This document shows, in pieces, positions 42,974 through 52,443 of a DNA stretch of 64,000 nucleotides; within the stretch, counting starts at the first letter, position 1; each line of letters starts with the position of its first letter. The DNA is from Azoarcus sp. DN11 (lineage in GTDB: Bacteria; Pseudomonadota; Gammaproteobacteria; Burkholderiales; Rhodocyclaceae), in contig NZ_CP021731.1 of the NCBI RefSeq assembly GCF_003628555.1, positions 248,001 through 312,000 of the forward strand, written 5' to 3'. The translations under genes were made by a program, and so were the position numbers. The notes below the pieces were generated by a model that made no database searches, was not told where the DNA came from, and saw only the letters and a program-made list of their open reading frames with translations.

Positions 42974-43747
42974 ATGAAAGACATACAAAAGCCCGAACGC
43001 AGCAAGAGCCTTTTCCGCTTTGCGGCGCCGCAGATGTTCTACCCGCTGGCGGGCAGGCTGGCACCCTGGTTCGCGGTCGTTGCGGCGGTTCTCGCGGCGA
43101 TCGGGGTGTGGCTCGGCTTTTTCGTCGCGCCGACCGACGCCGTCCAGGGCGACGTCTATCGCGTCATCTACATCCACGTCGCCGCGGCGTGGATGTCCAT
43201 GTTCGTCTACCTGGTCATGGCCTTCTGGTCCTTTGTCGGCCTGGTCATGAACACCCGCCTGTCCTTCATCATGTCGCAGGCGCTGGCGCCCACCGGCGCG
43301 ATGTTCTGCTTCGTCGCGCTGTGGACCGGCTCGTTGTGGGGGAAGCCGACCTGGGGGGCTTACTGGGTGTGGGATGCGCGCCTGACTTCCCAGTTGTTGC
43401 TCCTTTTCCTGTATTTGGGATTTATGGCGCTCACGCGCGCGATCGAGGATCCGCGCCGTGCCGACAAGGCGGGCGCGATCATCGCCCTCGTCGGCGCGGT
43501 CAACGTGCCCATCATCTATTTCTCCGTGAAGTGGTGGAACACCCTGCACCAGGGCGCATCCGTGAGCCTCAACAAGGCGCCCGCGATGGCGGCGACGATG
43601 CTGAGCGGCATGCTGGTCATGGCGCTCGCCGCGTGGGCCTACACCATCGCGGTCACGCTGTGGCGCGTGCGCTCGCTCATCCTGGAACGCGAACGCCATA
43701 CCGAATGGGTCGCCGCCGAACTGAACGCGCTGGAGGGCAAGGTGTGA
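42974..43747 (+). CDS. ccmC: CcmC, heme-handling protein of system I
   Basis: 257 aa from ATG 42974. Six membrane helices with the WWD-type motif W-G-A-Y-W-V-W-D-A-R-L-T and two conserved heme-ligand histidines (IYIHVAAAW, about 61, and KWWNTLHQG, about 185). It transfers heme to CcmE with CcmD. A diverged second copy is at 58115-58888. Confidence 0.95.
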   Translation: MKDIQKPERSKSLFRFAAPQMFYPLAGRLAPWFAVVAAVLAAIGVWLGFFVAPTDAVQGDVYRVIYIHVAAAWMSMFVYLVMAFWSFVGLVMNTRLSFIMSQALAPTGAMFCFVALWTGSLWGKPTWGAYWVWDARLTSQLLLLFLYLGFMALTRAIEDPRRADKAGAIIALVGAVNVPIIYFSVKWWNTLHQGASVSLNKAPAMAATMLSGMLVMALAAWAYTIAVTLWRVRSLILERERHTEWVAAELNALEGKV

Positions 43748-43959
43748 TGCAGTGGGAATCCTGGAGCGCGTTCTGGAATATGGGCGGTTTTGCCTTTTTC
43801 GTGTGGGGCAGTTACGGCCTGGCGCTGCTGCTCGTCGTCGGGGAACTGATCCTCGTCACGCGTCGTCGTAGGGATACCGTGCGGCGCCTGTTGCGCCTGC
43901 GCCGGGCCAATGCGGCCGGTGCAGGCGGCCGTCGTGCTTTTGAGGAGATCGTTGAATGA
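43747..43959 (+). CDS. ccmD: CcmD, small membrane subunit of the CcmABCD complex
   Basis: 70 aa from ATG 43747 (overlapping the ccmC stop). One membrane helix (about 17-38) with the family start W-x-x-F-W-N-M-G-G and a basic cytoplasmic tail. Needed for release of holo-CcmE. A second ccmD-like gene is at 57912-58118. Confidence 0.92.
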   Translation: MQWESWSAFWNMGGFAFFVWGSYGLALLLVVGELILVTRRRRDTVRRLLRLRRANAAGAGGRRAFEEIVE

Positions 43960-44402
43960 AACCCCGTAGCAAACGGCTGATGCTGCTCGGCGGTGCCGTT
44001 GCACTGTTGGTCGGGGCGGTGGCGCTCGTGCTGTCCGCCTTCCAGGAGAACCTCGTGTTCTTCCATACGCCCACCGAAGTCGCTGCAGGCAAGGCCCCGA
44101 ATGGCCGTACCTTCCGCATCGGCGGTCTGGTCGAACCGGGTTCGATCAAGCGCGCGGACGATGGCGTGACGGTGCAGTTCGCGATCACCGACACCGCGAA
44201 AACCATTCCCGTCACTTACAAGGGTTCGCTGCCCGACCTCTTCAGCGAGGGCAAGGGGGCGGTCGTGCAGGGCAAGCTGGGCCCTGATGGCCGGTTCACG
44301 GCCTCGGAAGTGCTCGCCAAGCACGACGAGAACTACATGCCGCCCGAAGCGCAGCACGCGGTCGACCAGGCGCACAAGACGGCTCAAACGGTGAAGCAAT
44401 GA
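43956..44402 (+). CDS. ccmE: CcmE, periplasmic heme chaperone
   Basis: 148 aa. An N-terminal membrane anchor (about 8-28) and an OB-fold domain with the heme-binding H-D-E-N-Y motif (His 123, Tyr 127), where heme is bound covalently to the histidine. Overlaps ccmD and ccmF by 4 nt each. Confidence 0.96.
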   Translation: MKPRSKRLMLLGGAVALLVGAVALVLSAFQENLVFFHTPTEVAAGKAPNGRTFRIGGLVEPGSIKRADDGVTVQFAITDTAKTIPVTYKGSLPDLFSEGKGAVVQGKLGPDGRFTASEVLAKHDENYMPPEAQHAVDQAHKTAQTVKQ

Positions 44403-46372
44403 TTCCCGAACTCGGTCATTTTTCGTTGATCCTCGCGTTGATTCTCGCCTTCGTGCAGGGGGTGGTGCCGCTCATCGGCGCGAGCCGCAACCGCCTCGCC
44501 CTGATGGCAGTCGGCCGCCCGGCCGCGCAGGGCCAGTTCCTGTTCATCGTCTTCGCGTTCGGATGCCTGACGTGGTCCTTCATCAACAGCGACTTCTCGC
44601 TGCAGCTCGCCGCGAGCAACTCGCACTCGGCCACGCCGTTGATCTACAAGATCACCGGCGTGTGGGGCAACCATGAAGGCTCGCTGCTCCTGTGGGCCAT
44701 GGCGCTTGCGCTGTGGACCGTTGCGGTGACCGTGTTCAGCCGCAACCTGCCGGAGATCTTCATGGCGCGCGTGCTGGGCGTGCTGGGGCTCGTCAGTACC
44801 GGCTTCCTGCTGTTCCTGCTGGTCACGTCCAACCCCTTCGACCGCATCCTGCCCGCTGCCCCTGAAGGCCGTGACCTCAACCCGCTGCTCCAGGATCCGG
44901 GGATGATCATCCATCCGCCGCTGCTGTACATGGGCTACGTCGGCTTCTCCGTCGCGTTCGCGTTCGCGATCGCCGCGCTGCTGTCCGGCCGCATGGACGC
45001 GGCCTGGGCGCGCTGGTCGCGGCCGTGGACGACCGTCGCGTGGATCTTCCTCACCTGCGGCATCGCCGTCGGCTCGGGCTGGGCCTACTACGAGCTCGGC
45101 TGGGGCGGCTGGTGGTTCTGGGATCCGGTCGAGAACGCCTCCTTCATGCCGTGGTTGGTCGGCACCGCGCTGATGCACTCGCTTGCGGTCACCGAGAAGC
45201 GCGGCGCATTCCGCAGCTGGACCGTGCTCCTCGCGATCGCCGCGTTCTCGCTCTCGCTGATGGGCACCTTCCTCGTCCGCTCGGGCGTGCTGACCTCGGT
45301 GCATGCCTTCGCCACCGATCCGGCGCGCGGCCTCTTCGTGCTGGCGCTGCTCGTGCTCGTGATTGGCGTCTCGCTGGGGCTGTTTGCGTGGCGCGCGCCG
45401 ACGCTGGCGGGCGGCGGCAGCTTCGGGCTGATCTCGCGCGAATCCTCGCTGCTTGCCAACAACGTGCTGTTGACGGTTGCCAGTGGCTCCGTGCTTCTCG
45501 GCACGCTCTACCCGCTCTTCATCGACGCGCTGAACCTCGGCAAGATCTCGGTCGGGCCGCCGTACTTCGAGACGGTTTTCGTCCCGTTGATGGCCCCGTT
45601 GGTCGTGCTGATGATGATCGGCCCCTTCGTCCGCTGGAAAGGGGATGACGGCAACAACGTCCTGCGCAAGGTTGCGCCGGGCATCCTGGGCAGCCTCGTG
45701 ATCGGTGGCGGCACGGCCTTCGCCCTGGGGCATGTGAGCGTGCGGACCGTGCTCGGTCTTTCGCTCGCGGCGTGGGTCATCATCGGCAGCGTCCAGATCC
45801 TGTGGCAGCGCATTGCAGACCGCCGCGGCGCGGGCGCCGGCGCGCGTCTGCGCAGCATTCCCTCAGCGTGGTGGGGCATGTGGTTCGCACACGTCGGGAT
45901 TGGCGTCTTCATCATCGGCGTTGCACTGGTCGGCAGTCTCAACACGCAGATGCAGGTCAAGATGCTGCCGGGCGACACGGCGCACCTGGCGGGCTACACG
46001 TTCACCTTCCGCGGCGCGAAGGAGGTCTCCGGGCCGAACTACGCAGCGGCGCGCGCGACGATCGACGTGACGCGCGGCGCGGCCAAGGTCGCCACGCTGA
46101 GCCCCGAGAAGCGCTTCTACCAGGCGCAGGGCATGCCGATGACCGAAGCCGCGATCGACGTCGGTCTCTTCCGCGACGTGTATGTGAATATCGGCGACCA
46201 GCTCGACGACGGAGCATGGGTCGTCGGCCTGTTCTACCGCCCGTTCATCAGCTGGATCTGGTTCGGGTGCGCATTGATGGCGCTCGGCGGCATCTTTGCC
46301 GCGTCGGACCGCCGTTACCGTCGTCTGGCCGAGCGCGAGGCCCCCGCGGGGGCTGCGCGCCAGGCAGCCTGA
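44399..46372 (+). CDS. ccmF: CcmF, heme lyase subunit of cytochrome c maturation
   Basis: 657 aa with about 14 membrane helices. The WWD motif [12 protein letters not shown] is at about residues 238-249, and conserved histidines flank it. It attaches heme from CcmE to apocytochromes with CcmH. Complete length. Confidence 0.96.
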   Translation: MIPELGHFSLILALILAFVQGVVPLIGASRNRLALMAVGRPAAQGQFLFIVFAFGCLTWSFINSDFSLQLAASNSHSATPLIYKITGVWGNHEGSLLLWAMALALWTVAVTVFSRNLPEIFMARVLGVLGLVSTGFLLFLLVTSNPFDRILPAAPEGRDLNPLLQDPGMIIHPPLLYMGYVGFSVAFAFAIAALLSGRMDAAWARWSRPWTTVAWIFLTCGIAVGSGWAYYELGWGGWWFWDPVENASFMPWLVGTALMHSLAVTEKRGAFRSWTVLLAIAAFSLSLMGTFLVRSGVLTSVHAFATDPARGLFVLALLVLVIGVSLGLFAWRAPTLAGGGSFGLISRESSLLANNVLLTVASGSVLLGTLYPLFIDALNLGKISVGPPYFETVFVPLMAPLVVLMMIGPFVRWKGDDGNNVLRKVAPGILGSLVIGGGTAFALGHVSVRTVLGLSLAAWVIIGSVQILWQRIADRRGAGAGARLRSIPSAWWGMWFAHVGIGVFIIGVALVGSLNTQMQVKMLPGDTAHLAGYTFTFRGAKEVSGPNYAAARATIDVTRGAAKVATLSPEKRFYQAQGMPMTEAAIDVGLFRDVYVNIGDQLDDGAWVVGLFYRPFISWIWFGCALMALGGIFAASDRRYRRLAEREAPAGAARQAA

Positions 46373-46380
46373 GAGGTTCC

Positions 46381-46977
46381 ATGAAAGCGAAGTTCCTGAT
46401 TCCCCTCTTCATTTTCCTCGCGTTGGCGGGCTTCCTCGGATACGGGCTCAAGCTCAATCCGCGCGAAGTTCCGTCGCCGCTCATCGGCAAGGCAGCCCCC
46501 GCATTCCGGGTGCCGCAGCTGCAGGCTGAGGGCAAGACCATTTCGCCCGAAGACATGAAGGGGCGCGTATGGCTTCTCAACGTCTGGGCATCGTGGTGCG
46601 TGTCGTGCCGTTACGAGCATCCGGTGCTGGTGCAACTGGCCCGCAACAGCCCGGTGCCGATCGTCGGGCTCAACTATAAGGAAATGCGCGGCGACGGCGC
46701 GGCCGACGTAAAGGGTGTCGCCCCTGCGACGGAACTGGCCACCGCGCGCCAGCGCGCGCGCCAGTGGCTGGTCGAGCACGGTGGCGACCCCTACACGGTG
46801 ACCGCCCTCGATCTCGACGGGCGCGTCGGCATCGACTACGGCGTGTACGGTGTCCCCGAGACCTTCCTGATCGACCAGCAGGGCGTGATCCGTTACAAGC
46901 ACATCGGCCCGATCACCCCGGAGTCGCTGCGCGACGTGCTGCTGCCGAAGATCGCGGAGTTGCAACGTGCGAGCTGA
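46381..46977 (+). CDS. ccmG: CcmG/DsbE, thioredoxin-like reductant of apocytochrome c
   Basis: 198 aa from ATG 46381. A membrane anchor (about 5-22) and a thioredoxin domain with active site W-C-V-S-C (about 76-80), where the usual Pro is replaced by Val-Ser, plus the acidic motif GVYGVPETFLID. It keeps CxxCH cysteines reduced for heme attachment. Confidence 0.94.
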   Translation: MKAKFLIPLFIFLALAGFLGYGLKLNPREVPSPLIGKAAPAFRVPQLQAEGKTISPEDMKGRVWLLNVWASWCVSCRYEHPVLVQLARNSPVPIVGLNYKEMRGDGAADVKGVAPATELATARQRARQWLVEHGGDPYTVTALDLDGRVGIDYGVYGVPETFLIDQQGVIRYKHIGPITPESLRDVLLPKIAELQRAS

Positions 46978-47458
46978 CCTGATGCGCCGCCTGGCGCTTG
47001 TTGCGGCCCTGCTGCTTCCCGTGGCGGGACATGCCGGCGAAGCCGCGCCGGTGACCAATGATCCCGCTCTCGAGGAGCGCGTCATGCGCTTGGCGCATGA
47101 CCTGCGCTGCCTCGTGTGTCAGAACCAGTCGATTGCCGAATCCAATGCCCCGCTGGCCGTTGATCTGCGCGATCAGGTACGGGAGCAGTTCCTGGCCGGG
47201 AAGGATGAAGCTGCCGTCGTCGATTATCTCGTCGCGCGTTACGGCGACTTCGTTCTCTATCTGCCGCCGTTCAAGGGCATCACGTTGTTGCTGTGGCTCG
47301 GGCCGGGGCTTCTGCTCGTGGCGGGTGCAGGGTGGCTTGTGTGGCGGCTGCGCAGCCGTGTCCGCGAGACACCGCATGCCCTGAGCGCGGAAGAACATGC
47401 CCGCGCCGCCGCCCTGCTTGACGGTACCGCCAAACCTTCCCAGGAGTCCCGCTCGTGA
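46967..47458 (+). CDS. ccmH: CcmH, apocytochrome c thiol protein
   Basis: 163 aa from GTG 46967 (an ATG at 46982 is also possible). A signal peptide, the redox motif L-R-C-L-V-C-Q-N-Q (Cys 48 and 51), and a C-terminal membrane anchor (about 100-125). Partner of CcmF and CcmG. Overlaps both neighbours. Confidence 0.93.
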   Translation: MRADLMRRLALVAALLLPVAGHAGEAAPVTNDPALEERVMRLAHDLRCLVCQNQSIAESNAPLAVDLRDQVREQFLAGKDEAAVVDYLVARYGDFVLYLPPFKGITLLLWLGPGLLLVAGAGWLVWRLRSRVRETPHALSAEEHARAAALLDGTAKPSQESRS

Positions 47459-48726
47459 CTGTTTTCCTGATTCTGGCCACCTTGCTGGTGGCCGGTGCCC
47501 TGCTGCTCGTCATTCCGCCCCTGCTGGGCGCTGGAGCGAAGGCGCGCGAACACGCGGCGCGGCAGGAGCAGGCGCGTACGGTGCTGGTCGTGTTGCGCGA
47601 GCAACTCGCGGATCTCGATGCCGAACGGGCTGCCGGACGCATCGCCGAAGCGGATTACCAACGGTCACGCGACGAACTTGAACAGCGTGCGCTGGCCGAA
47701 GGAGGGACGGCGGAAGCCGGTGTCGACGGTAAGCCGGCGCGCGGCTGGGCGCTTGGCGTGGTGTGCGCCGTGCCGGTGCTTGCGGTCACCGCATACATGC
47801 TGCTCGGCACCCCGGAGGGACTCGATCCCGAGAACGTGAAGCCCGCGCCCGAAGCCGGCCATCAGATCACGCCCGAGCAGATGCAGGCCATGGTGGCCCA
47901 GCTCGCAGAACGCCTCGAGCGCGAGCCCGACAACGTCCAGGGTTGGATGATGCTCGGACGTTCGTATGCGGTCATGCAGAACTTCCAGGGCGCCGTCGCG
48001 ACGTGGCAGAAGATTGGTGGGCAGATCCCGGAGCAGGCCGATATTCTGGCAGACTGGGCCGACCTGCTTGCGGGCGCGGCAGGACGCAAGTTCGAAGGCG
48101 ATCCCGATCGGCTGATCGCACGGGCCCTCGCGCTTGACCCGAACCACGTCAAGGCGCTTGCCCTGTCGGGGACGTCGGCCTTCCGTCGGGGTGATTATGC
48201 CCAGGCGTCGGCCCAGTGGGAGAAGATCCTCGCCAGCTTGCAGCCCGGCGTGGAGCCCTATCCGTCGATTCTCGCCAGCATCAACGAGGCGCGTGCCAAG
48301 GGCGGCCTGCCGCCGCTGAACCCGCCGGCCGGGCCGCAGGCGGCCGGAATGGCGGGTGGGGGGGGCGCGGCCCAGAGTGGTGCTGCGAGCACCGCGCTGA
48401 CGCTGCGCGGGCGGCTCAGCCTCGCCCCCGAACTCGCGGGCAAGGCCGGTGCCGACGACACGATATTCGTCTTTGCGCGCCCGGCGCAGGGCGGCATGCC
48501 CATCGCCGCCCTGCGCGTCCGCGCCGGCGAGCTCCCGGTCGATTTCGATTTCGCCACCGCCCAGCGCATGTCGCAGGGGCCTTTGCCGGCACAGATCGCG
48601 ATCGGTGCCCGGCTATCGAAAGGCGGCAGTGCCACCGCGAGCGCGGGCGACCTTGAAAGCCAGGCGGTGCTCGTTGCGCCCGATGCCGAGGGCGTGAGCA
48701 TCGTCATCGACCGCGTGCGCAAGTAA
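47455..48726 (+). CDS. ccmI: CcmI, TPR apocytochrome c chaperone
   Basis: 423 aa from GTG 47455. Two membrane helices (about 1-25 and 100-120), a leucine-zipper-like loop between them, a periplasmic TPR domain (about 140-280: MQAMVAQLAERLEREPDNVQ), and a C-terminal beta domain (about 305-420) that helps bind apocytochromes. Last gene of the operon. Confidence 0.92.
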   Translation: MTVFLILATLLVAGALLLVIPPLLGAGAKAREHAARQEQARTVLVVLREQLADLDAERAAGRIAEADYQRSRDELEQRALAEGGTAEAGVDGKPARGWALGVVCAVPVLAVTAYMLLGTPEGLDPENVKPAPEAGHQITPEQMQAMVAQLAERLEREPDNVQGWMMLGRSYAVMQNFQGAVATWQKIGGQIPEQADILADWADLLAGAAGRKFEGDPDRLIARALALDPNHVKALALSGTSAFRRGDYAQASAQWEKILASLQPGVEPYPSILASINEARAKGGLPPLNPPAGPQAAGMAGGGGAAQSGAASTALTLRGRLSLAPELAGKAGADDTIFVFARPAQGGMPIAALRVRAGELPVDFDFATAQRMSQGPLPAQIAIGARLSKGGSATASAGDLESQAVLVAPDAEGVSIVIDRVRK

Positions 48727-48749
48727 CAAGCGGGAACCTCAACCTTTGC

Positions 48750-48786
48750 CGAAGGGGGCGCGGTGCTGCGGCACCCGCCCCCTTCG
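48750..48786 (+). terminator. Hairpin terminator after ccmI
   Basis: CGAAGGGGGCG (48750-48760) / CGCCCCCTTCG (48776-48786), a perfect 11-bp stem followed only by TT. It is strong in stem but weak in U-tract. Confidence 0.65.
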
Positions 48787-49074
48787 TTCATGGCGGGGCG
48801 ACTTTTGCCTTCCGGTTCAACTCGCGCCGAAGGGGGCCACGCCGTTCGATCCGCCTGTTGAAGCATGAAGCGAAGGCTTGGGCAGGTCGGGTTCGCGCGC
48901 CGCCATCCGGCCGGCTGAGGGCTATTGACCCGGCAACCAGATACCGTTCGGGCTGAGCCTGTCGAAGCGCAACTGCGGCGTTAATAAATGATCAGTGACC
49001 GGCGAGGAAGTGCCGGTTGCCGGCATTCATTCGGGAGGGTGCATCGACGCCTGTCGCGGGGATGGCGGAGGCAT
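48787..49074. other. Intergenic region between ccmI and the propeller operon
   Basis: Convergent transcription on both sides. About 290 bp with no recognised gene or repeat beyond the two terminators at its ends. Confidence 0.5.
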
Positions 49075-49108
49075 AAAAAAAGACCGCCCCACTTGCGCGG
49101 GACGGCCA
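49075..49108 (-). terminator. Rho-independent terminator of the kinase-propeller operon
   Basis: On the minus strand CCGTCCC / GGGGCGG (one G-U pair) with an 8-nt loop, followed by a C and seven T. It lies 26 bp after the last gene of the operon. Confidence 0.85.
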
Positions 49109-49133
49109 GGGATGCGGTGCAGGTCTCGTCGGA

Positions 49134-50330
49134 TCAGGAGTTCGGGCGGATGTGCGCGACGCCGCCGTAGCTGCCAACCCAAAGATCTCCTTCCTTCGTC
49201 GTGGTCATGGAGAACACGGCGTCGCCGAAAAGTCCTTCGGCCGACTTCATGACCCGGAAGCGGTCGCCGTCCTTCATCGCCAAGCCGTTGTTCGTGCCGA
49301 TCCAGAGGCGGTTCTGCAGGTCGCGGTGCAGCATGAACACGTGGTTGCCAGGCAGGCCTTCGACCGTCGTGTAATTGGTCCACTTCCCGTCCTTGTAGTG
49401 GGCGAGCCCGCCACCCCAGGTGCCCGACCAGACCGAGCCGTCCTGGTCGACGACGAGGGAGATGATGTAGTTCGGGTTGTAGGCCTGGTCAATCCCTTCG
49501 AGGCCCATTTCGCGCTTTTGCTGGGCGTGGTGCAGGGACTCCTTCGCCGGATCGCTCTTGTAGGCGATATCCTGCTTGACCTTGTCGTAATCGGCACCGA
49601 TGCCGCGGGAGTGGTTCCAGTTTTCCCACTTGCCGTCGGCAAAGTGCGCCATGCCGCCTTCCGTAGCGAGCCACATGTCGCCGTCCTTGCCCTCGGCGAG
49701 GCCGTACACCCAGTCGTTCGGCAAGCCGCCGCCGGTGCTCTCGACCGTATGCAGTTCCCAGGCGGACGGATCCTTCAGCTTGCCGCCGCGCACGCGATTG
49801 ACGCCCGACCAGGTGGCGATCCAGATGTCGCCCGAGCGGGTCTCGACGACGTCATAGACGAAGGCGTCGCCGAGGCCCTCCGGGATGTTGTAGGTTTCCC
49901 ACGTGCCCGTCTTTTCGTCGAGCATGGACATGCCTCCGCCGTAGGTGCCGACGGTGATCTTGCCCTGGACGCGGCCGACGTAGAACATGCCGTTCGACAG
50001 CAGGCCGTTCTGGTTGTCGTACATCTTGAATTCGTCGGTGCGCGTGTCGTAGCGGATCACGCCCCCCGAAGTCGCAACCCAGACGATCCCGTCGTCGATG
50101 TAGATCTTCTTGACGTTCTTGTTGCCTACCCGGAAGTGTGTGAATTTCTCGTTGGGGTCGACACCAACTTTGCCTTCACGGACTTCCTGGCTGCTCGCGG
50201 CGGGCGCGGTGCTGGTCGTTGCGCTGGCGACGGGCGCGGGGGTTTTGCCCTGCTGCTGGCCAAGCGTGAAGGCGCCGGCAATCGCGACGACGCCGACGAT
50301 CGAGGCAACGGCTGCAACTTTGTAACTCAT
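49134..50330 (-). CDS. Exported beta-propeller protein (two-component-regulator-propeller repeats)
   Basis: 398 aa from ATG 50330. A signal or anchor helix (about 4-22) and a Ser/Ala/Thr linker are followed by six or seven propeller blades with the Reg_prop pattern, such as GDIWIATWSGVNRVRGGK, GDMWLATEGGMAHFADGK, GSVWSGTWGGGLAHYKDG and NRLWIGTNNGLAMKDG. These repeats usually form the sensor half of hybrid kinases; here they stand alone as an exported protein. It is clearly paralogous to the next gene upstream (shared YNPNY and TWGGG segments). It is the last gene of the kinase/regulator operon, 77 bp after the other propeller. The ligand or partner is unknown. Confidence 0.85.
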   Translation of the reverse strand: MSYKVAAVASIVGVVAIAGAFTLGQQQGKTPAPVASATTSTAPAASSQEVREGKVGVDPNEKFTHFRVGNKNVKKIYIDDGIVWVATSGGVIRYDTRTDEFKMYDNQNGLLSNGMFYVGRVQGKITVGTYGGGMSMLDEKTGTWETYNIPEGLGDAFVYDVVETRSGDIWIATWSGVNRVRGGKLKDPSAWELHTVESTGGGLPNDWVYGLAEGKDGDMWLATEGGMAHFADGKWENWNHSRGIGADYDKVKQDIAYKSDPAKESLHHAQQKREMGLEGIDQAYNPNYIISLVVDQDGSVWSGTWGGGLAHYKDGKWTNYTTVEGLPGNHVFMLHRDLQNRLWIGTNNGLAMKDGDRFRVMKSAEGLFGDAVFSMTTTKEGDLWVGSYGGVAHIRPNS

Positions 50331-50407
50331 GCGAAAGACTCCTTGAAGTTCCGGTTGTCGCCCGCCAGGCCCGGACCACGGTCGGACGGGCGCTCCGACG
50401 AAGACGG

Positions 50408-51484
50408 TTATTTGCCGATGACCGCGACACCGCGGCGCGTGCCCACCCAGACGTCGCCGTTGGCAGCAGCCGCGATCGCGTAGACGTTGGAATCGAGCAG
50501 CCCTTCGTTGGTCGTGTAGGAGCGCCACGTCTTGCCGTCGAAGCGCGACACGCCCTTGTCGGTGCCGAACCAGAGGGCGCCCTGCTTGTCCTGGGCAATC
50601 GAGTACACGATGTTGCCGACCAGTCCGTCCTTGCTGTTGTAGTTCTTCCAGGTCTTGCCGTCGAACCGGGCGACTCCGCCGCCCCAGGTGCCGACCCACG
50701 CAGTCCCTTGCGGATCGATGTGCATGGCGAAAGAGTAGTTGGGGTTATAGGTCGGCTGCCCGTGTTCCATCGTCGTCAGATCGTGGCGCGCACGCGTGCC
50801 GAGGCCGGTGTTGCTCGATGCTGGCAACTGTTCGGTGTTCGGCGCCCCCAACCCGTCCTTGTGCGTCCAGGATTTCCATTCCTTGCCGTCGAACATCGAC
50901 ACGCCGCCCTCGGTGGCGAACCAGACGCGCCCCTTGGCGTCGACGTCGAGGCCGTACACCCACTCGTTGATGAGTTCCTTGACGTATTTCTTGAATTCGC
51001 CGGTCTTGACGTTGAACTGATTGACGCCTGCCCAGGTACCGATCCAGAGGTTGCCGTCCTTGTCGTTGGCGTAGGAGTAGATCCAGTAGTCGGCGAGGCC
51101 GTGCATCGGGAAATAGGTCTTCCACTTGCCGTCCTTGTAGCGCGAGGCGCCACCCGCGTTGGTGCCGAACCACTTGTAGCCCTGCGTATCGATGCCCACG
51201 GCGAACACGTACTCGTTCGCCAGCCCGTCCGCGCGGGTGAAGGTGTTGCGCGGCTTGCGCGTGGCGAGGTCGATCTCATGCACGCCGGTCGACGTTCCCA
51301 CCCAGATCGTGTTGGTGTCGGGTTCGATTTTCAGTGCCCTGACGTACACGCTGTCGCCGACATTGAAGGTCTCGCGGATCCGGTAATCGGGCGACGGGGT
51401 CTCGGCGGCGGCGCCGGTCATGCAGGTGAGGGCCAGTGCGGCCGCCGTCAGGGCGTGCCGTGCGTGCTGCAGGTGCAGGATCAT
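50408..51484 (-). CDS. Exported beta-propeller protein, paralog of the 49134-50330 gene
   Basis: 358 aa from ATG 51484. A signal peptide (about 1-26, GAAAE) followed by Reg_prop blades (TIWVGTSTGVHEIDLATR, NLWIGTWAGVNQFNVKTG, GRVWFATEGGVSMFDGK, ALWFGTDKGVSRFDGK, GDVWVGTRRGVAVIGK). It overlaps the cytochrome gene by 4 nt, so it is translated with it. Two standalone propellers in one operon with a cytochrome and a kinase suggest a periplasmic sensing or scaffold complex, but this is inference. Confidence 0.85.
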   Translation of the reverse strand: MILHLQHARHALTAAALALTCMTGAAAETPSPDYRIRETFNVGDSVYVRALKIEPDTNTIWVGTSTGVHEIDLATRKPRNTFTRADGLANEYVFAVGIDTQGYKWFGTNAGGASRYKDGKWKTYFPMHGLADYWIYSYANDKDGNLWIGTWAGVNQFNVKTGEFKKYVKELINEWVYGLDVDAKGRVWFATEGGVSMFDGKEWKSWTHKDGLGAPNTEQLPASSNTGLGTRARHDLTTMEHGQPTYNPNYSFAMHIDPQGTAWVGTWGGGVARFDGKTWKNYNSKDGLVGNIVYSIAQDKQGALWFGTDKGVSRFDGKTWRSYTTNEGLLDSNVYAIAAAANGDVWVGTRRGVAVIGK

Positions 51485-51792
51485 CGTTGAAGTGTCCGTA
51501 GATAAGCGATTACGTCGAGAATTTCTTGATCCCTGAGGATACCGTTGAACGATGGCATCGTCATCTTTCCGGCCTTGATGCTTGCAAGCAGGACCATGTC
51601 GGGCTGCATCAACCGCTCGCCGCGCGAAAATTTCGGGGCATTCGGGATCGCGCTGTTGCCGCCGGGGCCGTGGCAGCCGATGCAGTGCTGGTTGTAGATG
51701 CGCTGGCCTTCGATGACGTTCGCCGCGAGCGCAACGCCTGGCGTCACGAGCGCCGCGACAAGGAGGGTCGCCAGTCTGCCGATCGCCTTCAT
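51481..51792 (-). CDS. Small periplasmic monoheme cytochrome c
   Basis: 103 aa from ATG 51792. A signal peptide (about 1-23, GVALA-A), heme motif CIGCH (about 36-40) and a likely Met ligand in KMTMPSFNGIL, followed by LDVIAYLRTLQ: a class I cytochrome of the c5/c551 kind. Overlaps both the Sel1 gene (4 nt) and the propeller gene (4 nt) in the operon. Confidence 0.9.
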   Translation of the reverse strand: MKAIGRLATLLVAALVTPGVALAANVIEGQRIYNQHCIGCHGPGGNSAIPNAPKFSRGERLMQPDMVLLASIKAGKMTMPSFNGILRDQEILDVIAYLRTLQR

Positions 51793-52442
51793 TTGCGCGC
51801 ACCCTTCTTGTTCGTGCCGAGAATTCCCGCGATCCGTGCTTCCCATTGTTCCGCCTTGGCGGTATCGGTCGCGAGTCCGTACTTGCCTGTCCGGTAGCCC
51901 TGCGCCACGGCCTTGATTGCATCCACCTCGCCGAGTTCGGCGGCCTTGAGCAGCAGTGCGCCCGCTTCCGGCGTGTCGGAATTTTCCGCGTCGAGGCGCC
52001 GGTCATTGCGGACGAAGGCGAGCGCCATCGTGACGATCGCGAGGGGGTGCCCCTTTGCCGCAGCAGAGCGCATCAGCCGGCCGGCCTCGGACGGATTGGG
52101 GGCCTTGGCCTCGCCGGTGAAATACATCTTCGCCAGCCCGTATTCGCCATCCATGTTGCCCTGTTCGGCGGCCTTCTGGAGGTACTGCACGGCTTCGTCG
52201 TCGAGTTCGGCGCTGTCGAGGATGGAGCCGTAGAGCGCCTGTGCCGCCGCATGGCCCGCGTCTGCGGCCTTCTTGAGCGGATCCATCGCACCAGCGACGT
52301 CGTTGAGGTGATAGGCCTCGCGCCCCTTCTGATAGTCGGCCTCCGCGTCGGCCAGGGCCGCGGGCACCACGGTGATCAGGGCCAGGGCGAGAAGCGCGTG
52401 GCTGAAAGCGGGAACGATCTTCTCAGTTCCGGGAAGCTTCAT
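51789..52442 (-). CDS. Exported Sel1-repeat protein
   Basis: 217 aa from ATG 52442. A signal peptide (about 10-32, PAALA-D) and four or five Sel1-like helical repeats (AADAGHAAAQALYGSIL, AAEQGNMDGEYGLAKMYFTG, AAAKGHPLAIVTMAL, AAELGEVDAIKAVAQGY). Sel1 repeats act as protein-binding scaffolds. It starts 1 nt after the stop of the response regulator. A second Sel1 gene lies divergently at 55712. Confidence 0.88.
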   Translation of the reverse strand: MKLPGTEKIVPAFSHALLALALITVVPAALADAEADYQKGREAYHLNDVAGAMDPLKKAADAGHAAAQALYGSILDSAELDDEAVQYLQKAAEQGNMDGEYGLAKMYFTGEAKAPNPSEAGRLMRSAAAKGHPLAIVTMALAFVRNDRRLDAENSDTPEAGALLLKAAELGEVDAIKAVAQGYRTGKYGLATDTAKAEQWEARIAGILGTNKKGARK

Positions 52443-52443
52443 T

